DNA of 64,000 bases from Taxawa tesnikishii (nom. ined.) (Eukaryota; Ascomycota; Dothideomycetes; Dothideales), in the NCBI GenBank assembly GCA_030247885.1, contig JAPDRO010000016.1, forward strand, positions 682,001 through 746,000, given 5' to 3'. The position numbers and the translations under genes were made by a program. Positions within the stretch are counted from its first letter, which is position 1; the number at the start of each line of letters is the position of its first letter. Below the pieces are notes generated by a model. That model worked only from the letters and a program-made list of their open reading frames with translations, did no database searches and was not told the origin of the DNA. Shown here piece after piece: positions 11,107 through 23,600 of this stretch.

Positions 11107-13779
11107 ATGGCATCCTTCGTTTGCAGTTGCCTTCTCTTTAGTGCTGTTGCTTTGGCACAATCATCGTTCTCGCCAGCTCGCCCACCCGCTATACCTTTGG
11201 CAGTCAGATCTCCTTATCTCAATACATGGCTGCAAGTTGGCAGTGATGGCGGTGGTGCTACTGGTGGCAATGGAGGTCAGCTTCCTGGAATTTGGCCTAC
11301 ATTCTGGGGAGGCGCGGTGTACGTTCGTAGTGCAGACCTTTCCTCCAATCGGCTAACGCACACATAGAACCGGGTGGACTGGCCTCATCAAGGTTGACAA
11401 TGCCACATACACCTGGTAAGTCTATGGAGCTGAAATCGAAGCCGGATAAAGCTCAACTCTTGTAGGATGGGTGCCCCAGTGGGTGTTCCATCACTGGCAA
11501 CACAGACCAGCTTTGAGTACACGTCAACCAAGAGCATGTTCTCTCTATCCGTTGGCAGTGCTATTGCTCTGAACATCACGTTCCTATCTCCAGTAACTCC
11601 GAACGACGCGAAGCGGCAGTCCATCCCAGTGAGCTACATGTCTGTGTCTGTGTCCTCCCTTGATGGAAAGGAGCATGATGTGCACCTCTACACTGATGTC
11701 TCGGCCGGTGAGTGATTGACTTTCACGGTGCAAAGGCGATGACCAAAATCTAACCACCCTCTAGAATGGGCATCCGGAGATCGGAGCGCAATTGCGCAGT
11801 GGAACTACGGTACCGTTGGAGGATCTACTTCGAGCCTAAGTCGGCGGTCCAGGCGCGTACGAAGGCAACCGGTGTCTGAGGTCGTCTCGCCCTATACGGA
11901 GAACCCCTACAAGACTTTCACTCGCAGCTCCCGGTCACATCACTCAGAGACCCCTGCCGTTACTGCGCAGACTTCCACAGAAGCTCCAGCTAGCACCACT
12001 CAGACTCCTTCATCTCCAGTGCCTTCCCCAACTACCTTGACCAATGAGACGAGTTCTGCGGCGTCCGGAACCGAATCATCAGCCCCAGCTCCGACGGGAA
12101 CGGCCTCGGCCGGTGGTGTGGCATACCACAAGTTCTATCGCCAGAACCAGGTAGTTTTTCAGGAGAGTAGTGACCAACCCAACTGGGGAAACTGGTACTA
12201 TGCGACCAACAACGTGGCAGGGCTTTCGCACCAATCGGGCGCCGACGTCTCGGTTCGTGGACTCTTCGTCAACGGTTCCGGCGTTCTGAACGACACCGAA
12301 GACACGAACTTCAGAGCAATAAACGACGCTTTCCCGGTATTCGCCTTCGCAGTCAACTTTGGTTCTGTAGGATCTACACCCGTGGACAGTCTGTTCACCT
12401 TGGTGCTTGCGCAGAGCGAGTCCATCCAGTTTGAAGCTGCAGATGGAAATGTCACCGTGCCCTCTCTTTGGACCAGCTACTACTCCAACGACCTTGACCT
12501 GGTAAGTATCAACCACACATTCAATGATGATCAGGCTGAAACATAGCCCAGGTCTCTTTCGCACACGGTGATTACGGCACCGTCAGTGGCCTAGCAACCA
12601 CTCTGGACAACAAGGTAGCAAGCGACTCCGCCGCCGCGGCTGGCCAGAACTACACTATTGTCACCACACTCGCCGTTCGCCAGGCATGGGGTGCTCTCAA
12701 CTTGTGCGGTACTCCAGACCAGATGTACCTCTTCCTGAAGGAGATCAGCAGTGACGGCGACGTCCAAACCGTGGATGTCATCTACCCGTTCTTCCCAATC
12801 CTCCTGTACATGAACCCATCGTGGTTGAAGCTGATGCTTGACCCACTCTTTATCAACCAAGAGGCAGGATACTGGCCGTTTGAGTATCCGATCCACGACC
12901 TGGGCTTCTACCCCAATGCGGTCGGCCACAATGACGGCAATGACGAACAGCAGCCATTGGAAGAAGCTGGAAACATGCTGATCATGACACTGGCTTACTC
13001 TCAGCGCACCGGTGACACCGATTACCTTACGCAGCATTACGACATCCTGAACCAATGGACGCAGTTCCTGGTTCAGGAGGCATTGATCCCAGCCAACCAA
13101 ATCTCGACGGACGATTTTGCCGGCTCGCTGGCCAACCAGACCAACCTTGCCTTGAAGGGAATCATAGGCATTCAAGCCATGTCTGTGATCGCAAACGAGA
13201 CTGGCCATGCCAGCGATGGAGCGAACTTCAGCAGCATTGCTCACTCCTACATCGATCAATGGCAGAACTTGGCCATCGCCCGTAACGCCTCCCCACCACA
13301 CACCACACTCGCCTATGGGCAGGAGAACACGCACGGTAAGTCTTTCCTTCCTCTCCCATTCGCCCCCTTGTCCGATTTTTCAAACACGGACTAAACCAAC
13401 TCCAGGCCTTCTGTACAACCTGTACGCCGACGCTCTGCTCAACACGCAACTGGTGCCCCAGTCCGTCTACACTATGCAATCGAACTTCTACCCCACCGTA
13501 GCAAACGAATACGGCGTTCCCCTCGACACGCGTCACCAGTACACCAAGAGCGATTGGGAGATGTTCTGCGCCGCCATCGCTGCACCCGCAACCAGGGATT
13601 TGTTCATCGGGGACCTGGCCAAGTGGATCAATGAGACCCCAACCAACAGAGCGATGACCGATCTGTTCGACACCAAAAGCGGAGATTATCCTTCGGGTAT
13701 CACGTTCACGGCCAGGCCGGTTGTCGGTGGCTTCTTCGCGCTGCTGGCGCTGAATGGCACGAGTCCCTTGAGTGGATGA
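11107..13779 (+). CDS. gtaA: Secreted glutaminase A
   Basis: Extracellular enzyme releasing glutamate and ammonia from glutamine. ATG 11107 opens a signal peptide (MASFVCSCLLFSAVALAQ), followed by the family N-terminus PLAVRSPYLNTWL and GQLPGIWPTFW. Five introns (11319-11367, 11416-11465, 11708-11764, 12502-12551, 13336-13405) give a 798-residue frame with no interruption. The catalytic-region phrases VRQAWGAL, GYWPFEYPIHDLGFYPNAVGHNDG and LEEAGNMLIM agree with the gtaA/DUF4965 family, as does ARPVVGGFFALLAL at the C-terminus. Between NYGTVGG and GGVAYHKF (about 11818-12111) lies an in-frame insertion of ~97 residues. It opens with a polybasic patch (RRSRRVRRQ) and continues as Ser/Thr/Pro-rich sequence not usual for the family. 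Confidence 0.93.
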
Positions 13780-14048
13780 TGAACTCCCTCAATGTGCTGT
13801 TGAGTAATGGTTATCTTCTGGTGTTTCTCAAATAATGGTTGCTTTCATTGACATTCCGTTGCGGAAGTAGCTCGTACTTCTTAGCCGTATTGTACAGGAC
13901 TTCGACATAGTAGAGGGAACCGAGAGAAACGGTATCATCTTCCAACTGTGATTGCCACTAAGCACCCGACCAACGGCAGGAGCCTCACTCACCTTGACAA
14001 ATTTTCATGTCCAGTTCCATCATCACTCGACAATCAGCCCATGCTCAT
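13780..14048. other. Intergenic, convergent 3' ends
   Basis: Short spacer between the glutaminase stop and the 3' end of the alcohol dehydrogenase remnant. Nothing else recognised. Confidence 0.5.
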
Positions 14049-14588
14049 TTACAGCATCGCCTCGCCCTCGTTGACGAGAGTGTACCTGTACCTCGCTTTG
14101 CCGGCTTCCATATCCACGATGGCCTTGTTGGCGTCTTTCATCGGCACCTTCTGAATCCATGGCTTGACCCTCTTATCCGCCGCCAGCTTCAACATCTCCT
14201 CGATCTCCCACGGCGCGCCGATCATGCTACCACCAAGCTTGACGCCCTTTGCAATAAAGGCAAAGGCCGTGAGGTCCGGCAACTTGTCCTCCGACGCGCC
14301 GACCTGGATCGACGTACCCCTGGTACGCAGCAGCTGCAGGTACTGCTCGGCAGCTGCAGACAGGATAGGTTTTGGGCGCCGACGCCGACGCGATCGCCGA
14401 CTTTGATGCCCTTTTCGACTTTGGAGCAGGTCACTGCCGCAGATGCCGCAGTGGGTGATCTCGATGTCGACGCAGGACTCGTCCCACGTCTTCACGTCTT
14501 GCAGTTCCTGCCACACCATGTTGCCCCCGGCTGCGTGCTTGTCCAGGCCGCACCAGCCTTCGAACTTGTAGTCATTCTCAGACATATC
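14049..14588 (-). pseudogene. Zinc alcohol dehydrogenase (ADH6/cinnamyl type), internally deleted
   Basis: N-terminus MSENDYKFEGWCGLDKHAAG and CGICGSDL (first catalytic-zinc Cys) are those of NADP-dependent ADH6/7-type dehydrogenases. The C-terminal third (TSIQVGASEDKLPDLTAF, KLGGSMIG, VKPWIQKVPMKDANKAI) is also clear. Between them only a fragment of the middle survives, in another frame (KVEKGIKVGDRVGVGAQNLSC). About 30 residues including the GHE zinc site, and some 150 residues including the structural zinc cluster and the Rossmann glycine motif, are gone. The larger deletion is bordered by a repeated CTGCAGCTG, suggesting microhomology-mediated loss. About 180 codons remain of an expected ~360, so it cannot be a functional dehydrogenase. 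Confidence 0.85.
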
Positions 14589-15433
14589 GGACAACAATAA
14601 CAATAACAACAACAACAATCTGTTACTGAGTGATATAAAATCAAACCGACAGAAGGATATGGTGTTCTTGTATAGGAGCAGGAACAGGAACAGGAACCTA
14701 CACAGCACGGTACCCTTCCATGGCGCAGTGCGTATATATACACACAACGTCCTTTTCTTGCTTACAACATATTTCCATGGCCGTCTGTTCAATCTCCATT
14801 CTACCCCCGAAGCGTTTACAAATTCGCACGGTTGAATTGGGGGGAAGGGATTCTTTTTACCCGTTTCCCGCCTTTTCTCTGTAGTGCGGATCTGTCGATT
14901 TGTTAATCAGCACGGGAGACTCGGACCCCTCACGGCCACTGGCACATCCTTTGTCGCTCTTGAAGAGCCCTGATAGCATCGAGGAGGGGCGCACTGGAGA
15001 CCCGAACATTGTCTCTGATCTTTCGTTGTTGCGGACGGGAAAGCGTATACATGGACCGGCATCGGCATCGGGGTCGGTATCGGCATCGACATCAATATCG
15101 ATCAAGGGAATCTGCAAGGTGCGCCGACAGGATCGTCAAGAGCCGAGCCTCATCTATCGCATGCAAAAGTCGCAGGATCGGGCGCGGAATGTGGAAGCAA
15201 CCCCTTGACTCCAACCGCAGCTCGAGACGCTTCGAGGACGGCAACAGGCACAAATATCCGGGTTTCGCAACACCAATGTAACGGTGTTGAATGGGCATAC
15301 TGTACACTCATCAATCTATGCCCGTCAGTCCGAACATTCTCTTCAAGTCGGCCTAACCCACGCCAATTCACCCCCACCAGAACATCGTAGCAAACACCGA
15401 TAGCACAGCAACACCTCCCTTCTTACGCTTCAT
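14589..15433. other. Intergenic with small simple repeats
   Basis: Contains a (CAA)n-like tract at about 14593-14622 just upstream of the ADH remnant and imperfect GGCATC hexamers at about 15055-15105. No gene recognised. Confidence 0.5.
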
Positions 15434-18400
15434 TCACTTCTTCGCTCTACCCTTCGCAGCAGCCTTGCCCTTGCCCTTCTTCGGCTTCCCCTCTTCTTCG
15501 TCCTCATCTTCATCCTCAGCCTTCTTTCCTTTCCCCTTGCCCTTGGAGACACCCTTGGTCGGCGCGGCCTTCTTCTTCTTAGGCTGCTTGACATACTTGT
15601 CCTTGCTGATGTCCATGTCTTCCTCCTCGTCGTCGTCGTCGCCGCCTTCTTCCTTGACGTCCAGGACCTCGCCTTCGTCCGATTCGTCGATGGCTTCTTC
15701 AAGGTCCGGCTTCTCCTTCGTCTGCTTCTTGGGCGCCAGCACGTTGGAGGATTTGATGAACGGTAACGGGTGTGATTGCTGGTTGTAACTGCAGATTGTG
15801 GATTAGCATGCCTGCAGTAAAGTCTATCGCGTCAGCGCCACTTACAGTCTGGTGAACGTCGATTTGGCCTGGCTCTCCACCTTGACATTCTCCATATCCA
15901 TCGGACCCACACCGAGCTCCATGATGCCGTCCCAATCATCTTTCGTGAGGAAATAGCTATCCATGAGGTCGATGATTTCAGGCACAGAGTCCTTGCCTTC
16001 GATTTCGAGTCGTTTGACCAGGTTTTGCCATAGAGTCGGCACGTACTGCTGGCGAATTTCGTGGCGATCACCACTGGTGCGAAGGCGCATGTGTCCCTGA
16101 ATCTCTTTGACGATCCTGGTAAGCTTGCCCTGGGTGCTATTCTTGCCGAGCCAGGACGCGAAACGAGTCTGGTGACCTGCCATCGAGCCGGCAACGAAGG
16201 ATGCCGGGCGAACAAAAGAGAAGACAGCGTGTGTAGGCATAAGAGACCACTGTTGTTGAGAACCGTGTATCATGCGGTCTACGAGGTCTCCGTCGGATAT
16301 GCTGTCAGCGGCTTTGCTAGCAAGCTCCAGAGCCTTGAGGTTCTTGAGCTTCGTGTTGGGTGCGTTGTTGGAAAGGATAGGGTTGGTGCCGAGATAGTTT
16401 TCTTGCAACATGAGGTAGCTGAACTCGTGATCGTTGAAATAAAGCTCGATTTTGTCGTTCAGAGTTGCCTTGCTCGCAGCTGCGAACATGCCGCCGCCGA
16501 GAATCTTGCTGGTGATATCCCATGGCTTGAGGATGGTGTGCTTCTCCCAGGCCTTCGACATCTCCTTGCCCTGGTCAAAGTCCATGGCTTCTTGGTCGAG
16601 CTTTGCGGTTGACACCATATTGACCACTTGTCGGATGTCCGCCCCACTGCCCTCAATGAGCGCGTTCACGACGTTCGGCGGCATCTTCATTCCCTCGCGG
16701 TACATGATTGTGCTGATTCTGGAGCGGATCTGATCAGTAGTCGGACGACGGAATGGCATGTCGTAGGTGACGAAGTCAAAAGGCTTCATCTTCGGCTGCT
16801 TGCGGTCATTGCAGATGAGTATCATCGGAATCTGAGTCTTCTTGCACACAGCAGCAAGGGCACCAACACCGCCACGATCGCCTGCAGACATGCCATCAAC
16901 CTCATCCATGACCAGAACGAGCTTCTTCTTCCCAGCCTCAACCTCCTTACCGTCGCCAGCAAAGTAGCCCAGGAGCGAGGTTGTGCTGAGGACGCCCTTG
17001 AGACCGTTTTCCACAAGCTTCTTGCTACGCGTATCGCTGGCGTTGCTCTCGACCACATCAAAACCCTCGAGTTTAGCGACCAGATGCGCCGCAGTTGTCT
17101 TTCCAATGCCAGGAGGGCCGTGGATCATGACAGCTCGGTAGGTGCCACTGCCGTTTGGCCCGGGCATTTTGAAGCCGGTACGCTGGTTCTTTGGGAAATC
17201 GTGGAGCCACTTCTGGAGCTTCTCAACCTGTGTCTTGTTGCCGCAAATCTGGTTCAGCTGTTGAGGGGCGTACTTGACGGTCCACAACCTCGTGTCGGGG
17301 ACGGCTTCCTTACCCTTTCCTGTCGAGCCAGCGGCGGATTTTGGAGCTCCAGCGCCACCTGCGCCGCCCGCTCTTCGTTCTTGCTTCTCCATCTCTGCTG
17401 CCATTTCCCTAATTTTCTCTTCCTCTTTGGCCTTCTTCTCGGCATTCTTGGCAGCAGCCTTGCTGTCTCCGCCGTTTGCAGGCATCTTGCGGATGAGTTC
17501 AGAGAGGCCTTCCTCGTTGATCACTCTGAGGTTGTTGTTCTTGATGACTTCCAGCTTCTTTGGGCCAGCGTCATCACCAAGCACCACATAACTGGTGTTC
17601 TTGCTCGGAGCAGACATTATTTTGCCGCCGTATCGCTTCACCAGGGCGATACCATCCTCACGTTGGAGACTCCGCAGGATTCCCGTAAAGACGAAGGAAA
17701 GACCAGCTAAGCAATTGTCCGCACCTTCAGGGGTTTCGAACGTGCCCGCCTCTGGGGGCGGTCCAGAGTTTGCATGCGCACCGCCGAATTGGAACTTTGG
17801 CTTGTTGCCGTCTTTGGGTGGAGGTGAGGGAGGCCTGATCAATGGGATGCCAGCCAGGATATCTTTGATTTCTGTGCTGTCCTCCGCTTCCTCCTTCTTG
17901 CCCTTCTTAGCTGGTGCTGCACGGTTCTTGGCCGGGGAAGTTGCTTTCTTCGTCTTCTTCTTTGGCGTGTCCTCATCGTCTTCGTCATCCGCTGGAGCTT
18001 TCCTCTTCTTGGTAGCAGCGGCCTTGCTCTTTGCTGCAGACTTGTCCTCGACAATCGTCTCATCGCCATCCGGAACAACAAAATCATCGTCGGCATTGGT
18101 GTCTTTCATGTCAACATCTCCCTCAGGATCATAGTTGTCATCCTTCAGTTTCGCTTGCTTGCCCCTGCCGCCAGACTTCCTTTGTGGTGCCAACGGCTCG
18201 TCATCCTCATCCGCGTCTTCATAGTCGTCTCTCAGTCCTTTACCCGCCTTCTTGAACTCTGTCTTGAATACGTCATCTGCTCCGTCCAGATCATCATCGG
18301 GAAATTCGTCGTCTTCATTGATCTCCGCATAGCTTGTCGTAGCCTTCTTCCGTCCCGAACTCCGCTGAGGGGTTTCTTTCGCCTTTCCGCTGGCCTTTAC

Positions 18401-18813
18401 AGGCGTGGCCTTGGGTGTGGGGTCCTTCGCGGCGGCCTTGGAGCGGGTGACCTCTGATCGTTTCGGTTTGCTTTTGCCGTTGGTAGCAAAATAGTCTGCG
18501 CTTGTGGTAGCTTCGCCTTCTGGAGTGACGGCTCGTTTTCTGCCTTGCGTTAGTTCGTCCTCAGTTGTTGTGATGGGCACTGCACTTACGGCTGGCTCTT
18601 TGGTGCGGCCTTTTAGGCCTTGGCCTTGGTGTATGCTCAGCGATTATCTTCAACGATTCGATACGAATATACATACGTCTCTTCTTCCTCATCACTGTCC
18701 TCAATGACTTTTCTGGCGCCTCTTCCCTTTTTGGCAGCTGGTTTCTTCTCCTGCACTGCCGGCGTACTAGCGGGCTTGCCGCCGAAGAAGCTGCGAATAT
18801 CGGACGGCATCTC
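15434..18813 (-). CDS. RFC1: Replication factor C large subunit RFC1
   Basis: Large subunit of the clamp loader that opens PCNA onto primer-template DNA in the nucleus. Four exons: 18677-18813, 18590-18624 (only 35 nt), 15846-18543, 15434-15788. They are joined by introns with CTAAC-type branch points and give a 1074-residue frame with no interruption. Residues 1-11 (MPSDIRSFFGG) resemble a PCNA-interacting box. An acidic/basic linker precedes a BRCT domain (GLSFVFTGIL...YVVLGDDAG). The AAA+ module has Walker A GPPGIGKTT, Walker B VLVMDEVDG and a SNASDTRSKK block, followed by the RFC1-specific collar region. The tail is Lys/Glu/Asp-rich (basic GKGKGKK repeats). The in-frame ATG at 18580 lies inside intron 2 and is not the start. 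Confidence 0.93.
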
Positions 18814-18993
18814 GACACAATGCAACAGGAGCCGGCAACTGAATTGCAAAGTATCAGCTCGTCTCGCAAGTGTTGTGTTGTGCGAGCAGCAAAGATGTCG
18901 GAGGGAGAGTGTCGCGAACCCGCGTGGGCGTTCACCACGCGTTAATTAGATGACGCCCGCTCGGAACTTGCCGCGAACGATTCGGGAAGGAAC

Positions 18994-19045
18994 AGGCAGT
19001 GGCAGGCAGTGGCAGGCTGCAGCAGGCCACAGCAGGCCACAGCAG
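18994..19045 (+). repeat. Short tandem repeat (GGCAGGCAGT / CACAGCAGGC)
   Basis: Two adjoining sets of near-perfect 10-bp units, between the divergent RFC1 and MRPL16 genes, where both promoters should lie. Confidence 0.6.
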
Positions 19046-19107
19046 GAGGCTACAGCCAGGAAGCCCAACCCAATCACTATACATACTACATACCGCAAAT
19101 CAAAGCA

Positions 19108-19960
19108 ATGCCTCCACCGCGGATATTCTCTGCCTTCAAGGCACCAGCTGCCCTCCTGCAGGGCTCGCGACCATGCAGTACGATCGTTCGCGCGATATTC
19201 CATTTTACCGCAACACCTAACAATACTCAGGTCTATCGCATCTCCTCCCCCTGCCACATCCTCATCACCCCTCAGCCGCCCCTTCTCCAGCACACCCACC
19301 GTACTCAACTGGCTCCTCCCTCGCGCCGGCGCGAACAAAAGGACCGCAAGGGACGTCCCCGGGTGCCGACGGGCGGCAGCACACGAGGCACCACCGTTGT
19401 TTGGGGAGACTATGGCCTGCGACTCCTGGATCACGACCGGCGCATTTCCGCCGCGCAGCTCAAGAACGGCGAGGAGACGATCCGGAAGAGATTGCGTGGG
19501 ATGAAGTACAGGCTGTACACGCGCATCAGCGCCAACATTGGCGTCTACACCAGCGGCAATGAGAGCAGAATGGGAAAGGGAAAGGGCAGCTTCGATTACT
19601 GGGCCAGCAGGGTGGCCGTCAGCAAGATCATCTTTGAGATCAAGGGCGAGTTGCATGAGCAGATTGTCAAGGATGCGTTCAGGTTGGCCGGGAATAAGTT
19701 GCCGGGTGAGTGCTTCCGTAAAGGGCCTCAGTGAAACCTTGGGGATTTCGCGCATGGAAAGTCTCGCGCGAGATTGCTGACACAGATGCACAGGCTTGTA
19801 CGAGTTCGTGAAGAAGGGAGATCCTCCCGTCATGGGCATCACGAAGGTTGGCGATGCAGCTGCAGAGGAAGAGCTGAAGCGGCCAAGGAGGACGCTTCCT
19901 TTACCGAACCTTGAGAATACGGCGAGCATGCGCAGCACAACACCGCCTACAGAAGGATGA
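19108..19960 (+). CDS. MRPL16: Mitochondrial ribosomal protein L16 (uL16m)
   Basis: Large-subunit mitoribosomal protein. The conserved core is unmistakable: KGRPRVPTGGSTRGTTVVWG, RRISAAQLK, LRGMKYRLYTRISANIGV, MGKGKGSFDYWASRVAVSK. An intron at 19706-19793 splices KLPG to LYEFVKKGDPPVMG, and the stop is at 19960. The N-terminal targeting region is uncertain. A good intron signal (GTACGA at 19178, CTAAC and CAG ending 19230) fits, but the presequence then continues in another frame (RPFSSTPTVLNWLLPR) and rejoins the core frame near 19345. The whole is consistent with one intron plus two single missing bases. Reading straight through in frame from 19108 is also open but gives an atypical presequence. 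Confidence 0.88.
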
Positions 19961-20612
19961 AAAGTATGGCTCCTGAGCGAGAACCGCGCTTGTCAACCGC
20001 AGCACAAGGCAGGTTGACCGGCCAAAGACGAGCGGGTTCGTATTGGCCAAACACCGGGTCGTCGTTTTTCACACTACTTGTAAAATAGCATACCAGCACC
20101 AAGGGCGTTCTGGAAGGGACACAGTAGATGTTCGATCGGGTTGGGAAAGACTTTTAGCATTATGTAGAAAAGCTGCAAGATCCACGCTATACACCAATTC
20201 TTGAAGATGAGAATGAGCGTTCATATTGCACAACATAATGTCCAGCCAGTAATGGCTGGAAACCTTGTTCAACACCCTGTTCAACACTAACAGAAAACTA
20301 CCCTGGGTGTATTGCTCGCAAAGTTCATACAACATCAGCACCGAAAAGCTTTCGGAAGTCTAGACGGAAAATCGTTTGGAAGACGTGTAACATTGTAAAA
20401 TCTATACAAATGAGATGATGCTTTGCGCAGAATGGTATCCCGGGAAAAAAACCCAAACCTCCTGACCCCTCTTTCGTGATCAGGATACCAGCTCCCGAAC
20501 TCTCTTTTGATTTCCTCAACAAAGGGAAATAGATGAATCATCCGTCGTAAGAGTGTGAAACCCTTTCTATCTACAATAACGCCCTGCGCCGCCCTGATAG
20601 CCATCATCCCAT
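19961..20612. other. Intergenic, convergent 3' ends
   Basis: Between the MRPL16 stop and the stop of the LysM/lysozyme-like gene. No gene, tRNA or repeat recognised. Confidence 0.5.
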
Positions 20613-23600
20613 TTACAAAGTACAACTGCTGGGCCCGCTGTACCAACCCGATAACCTGTTCGCGACATCGGAGGAGTAGCACAGCGTGCAGCATCCCGAG
20701 CCCAGATCATCCGCGTTGTAGCCGCTCTGACCGCCGTTGTAGATCCTCGCGGCGCGGTAGTACATGCTGACATCGCTCACGGCGGTCTCGGCAAGACACT
20801 GCTTGAGGCCGTCGCCCGAGGCCGTGCCCTCGGTGCCGTCCTGGATCATCTGGAGGATCTCGGAATCCGGGCACGGGTCCTGCACGATGGAGTCGTTGTT
20901 GCAGGTGCCGGTGCCTTGGTTCGTCTGCATCAGTCCGGGATTCAGGTGCGACCAGGACGTCGTGACGACGCGCACGCAGCCGTTGGATTCTTGCATCACG
21001 ATCGCGAGGATGAAGCGGGCGTCGACGCCGGAGGAGGCGCTGACGGATTCGATCGAGGATTTGATGTCGGCGATTTCATCGTCCGAGTCGTTGGCACCCC
21101 AGCCGTTGTTCTCGCAGGACTGCTTCATAATGGCTGTGTTGGCCTCGAACCTGAAGGCTGTCAGAGTTGTTGCGGATTGCGCGTCTTACTGTACCTACAT
21201 AGACTCGAAGTCCATCCATTGATCCATCGAAGGCCAGCCCGCCTCTACGGTGCCGTTGCCGGTGTACATCTTATATGTAGCAGAGCCCGTAGATGTCGAT
21301 GTGGCAGCGCTGGTGGTGGTGGTGGTGGTGGTGGTAGCAGTTCCGGTCGGAGTGGTTCCTGCTGAGGCAGTGGTAGTGGTGCCTTCCGAAGTAGTAGTAC
21401 CTGCCGAAGAAGTCAGTGTAGTAGTCGCGCTTGAAGCACCGTTAGTGGCAACACAGTAAGCATAGCCGGCCAGCATGTTGCTGCACGATGGTGCATTGAC
21501 AGCCGGATTCCAGGCCATGAACGTGTCCACGGAAATATCGTATTCCTCCGCTACAATGGAGCAGTAATCACCTACAGGACGTTAACTGATGAGCTTCGAG
21601 TAAAACTCAGTGCCAAAACTTACCTGACTGTGCAACATAGTACTCGGTACATCCGGAGACGATGCCAGTCTGAGTGGGAGCTGGCGGCGTGGCCACAGCG
21701 CCTGTTGTCGACGAGCTCGATGTCGCTTCAGTTGTGGTAGATGAAGCGACAGACGAAGTCGAAGTGGCTCGAGTAGAGCTCAGGACAGTGGAGGTGGAGC
21801 CCGTCGTGAATACAGCAGTAGAGGACGAACTCTCCGATGTGCTTGTAGCGACCTCAGAAGAGGAGCTCGATGTTGCTGACAAGCTGGTGCTAGCCTCAGA
21901 AGTGGTGGTGCTGGGAGCCACCGAAGAGGTCGTGGTAACCTCCGACGAGGTGGACGACACCGAGGAGGAGCTTGGAGTGGTCTCAGACGAGCTTGTCTGC
22001 ACTGCCGAGGAGGTAACAGGGGTCTTCGTGGTGCTCTCGCTGCTGGAAGACGAGCTTGCAGTTTGCGATGAGCTTGGGTACACCGGGTAAGCAGTTAGAG
22101 ATGCTGCAGAAGAGGAACTGGAAACCACGACACTCGATTTGAATGTTGCCAGGGACGAGCTGGGAGATACAGTCGAAGAGCTCGAAATGGCCGAGACCGT
22201 GTTCGAGGAGGTGCTCGCCGTACCGGACTGGATTGCCGAAGCGGTTGACTCAGCATAAAACGAGCTGTATGTAACAAGCGCCGAAGTTGTGCTGGCCGCG
22301 CTTTGAGAGCTCGAGCTCGCTGGAACAGCGGAAACAGCGGAAACAGCGGACAAGGTAGACGAGGCGACGGTCGATGTCGCGTTCTCTGATACGGCAGCAG
22401 CGCTGTACGAACTGTAAGGCACCAGAGAGGAAGTCGAGATGACACTAGTTTCGAAGTTAGTGCTCGACAACGAGCTCGAGTTGACTGAGACAGCGGTGTA
22501 AGGATAACCGGCGTAGGTCGATTCAGAGATCGAGTTTCCGCTGACCGTGGTCCATGTAGTGGTGTACCTCGTCGTGAAGGACGTGGTGGTCCGGGTGTGG
22601 TAGCTGATGGCCTTCGCGGGAAAACTCTGGCTTAAACTCGACAGGGTCACAGCTGAAGTGCCGTTTGCTGGGACCGGGCTGGAGAGCGCAGCAGCAGTGG
22701 ACGCTGAGGATGAGCTGTATGGTGTGAGGATGATGGTAGACGACGCCGTCGTCGATGAGACAAAGCTTGACGAGTACTGTTGGCCTTCCACAACCTCCTC
22801 AATCAAGTCATCAAGAACGCGGAGAGCATCGTAGGCGAGCCTTGCCGGCACGAAGCCAAGCTGGACGCCGCTCATCTTCGAACCGCCGGTGATAGCACTA
22901 AACAGTGTGCACTCCGAAGACTCGACGACGAAAGCGAAGCCAACACACTCATCTGACAAGGAGCAGTGCTCGAGACACGCTTGGAAGGAGTCAACACTAA
23001 GCCCGCGCTTGGAGACGTAGGTCGTATCGAGCTCTTGTCCCGCGCCGCTGACATCGCATGCAATCTTGTAAGTCTGGTCACCGGCGCTAACACCAGCGCC
23101 AGCACAGCTGGGGCAAACATCAGTACTGGTGCAGGAAGCAAGAGCTACAGTAGCGGTGAAGTTGCTACCGGTGGTGCTGCTAGCGGCAATTGTAGCTGAT
23201 GCAATGGAAGTAGCGTTGACGGCAGGGCTATAAGAAGACTGTGCGCCCGAGCTCTGCGCTGCTGCCGCCGACGAGCCCTGGCTGATTGTCGCGGAGGTGA
23301 CTGTGGACTGTGAAACCACCGTAGTAGAAACGGGAATCGACTTGGTCACAACTGCTGTTGCCGAAGCCGGGCAATCAGTGTAGTCCGGGCTGCAGCGGGT
23401 CACAGTGAACATGATCGTCGTGTAGACGGTGATGGTCGATGGCTCGAACGAAGATACTGGAGTCGTGGTTACTGGGGCAGCGCTCGTAGAGGGGTAACGA
23501 CCGCGGTAGACAAAGGAATCGACGAAGTCACGACGGACGTAGCTGGAATGCCTTGGGCGTAGTCGGTAACTGTTACAAGCGTCGTTGTCCAGACAGTGAT

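Noticed and set aside
18564-18580. ATG at 18580 as the RFC1 start
   Set aside because: It lies inside a 46-nt intron with good donor, branch and acceptor; the upstream exons encode the family N-terminus.
21250-21459. Plus-strand Val-rich frame (VVVVVVVV)
   Set aside because: Antisense reading of the Thr repeat in the LysM protein stalk.
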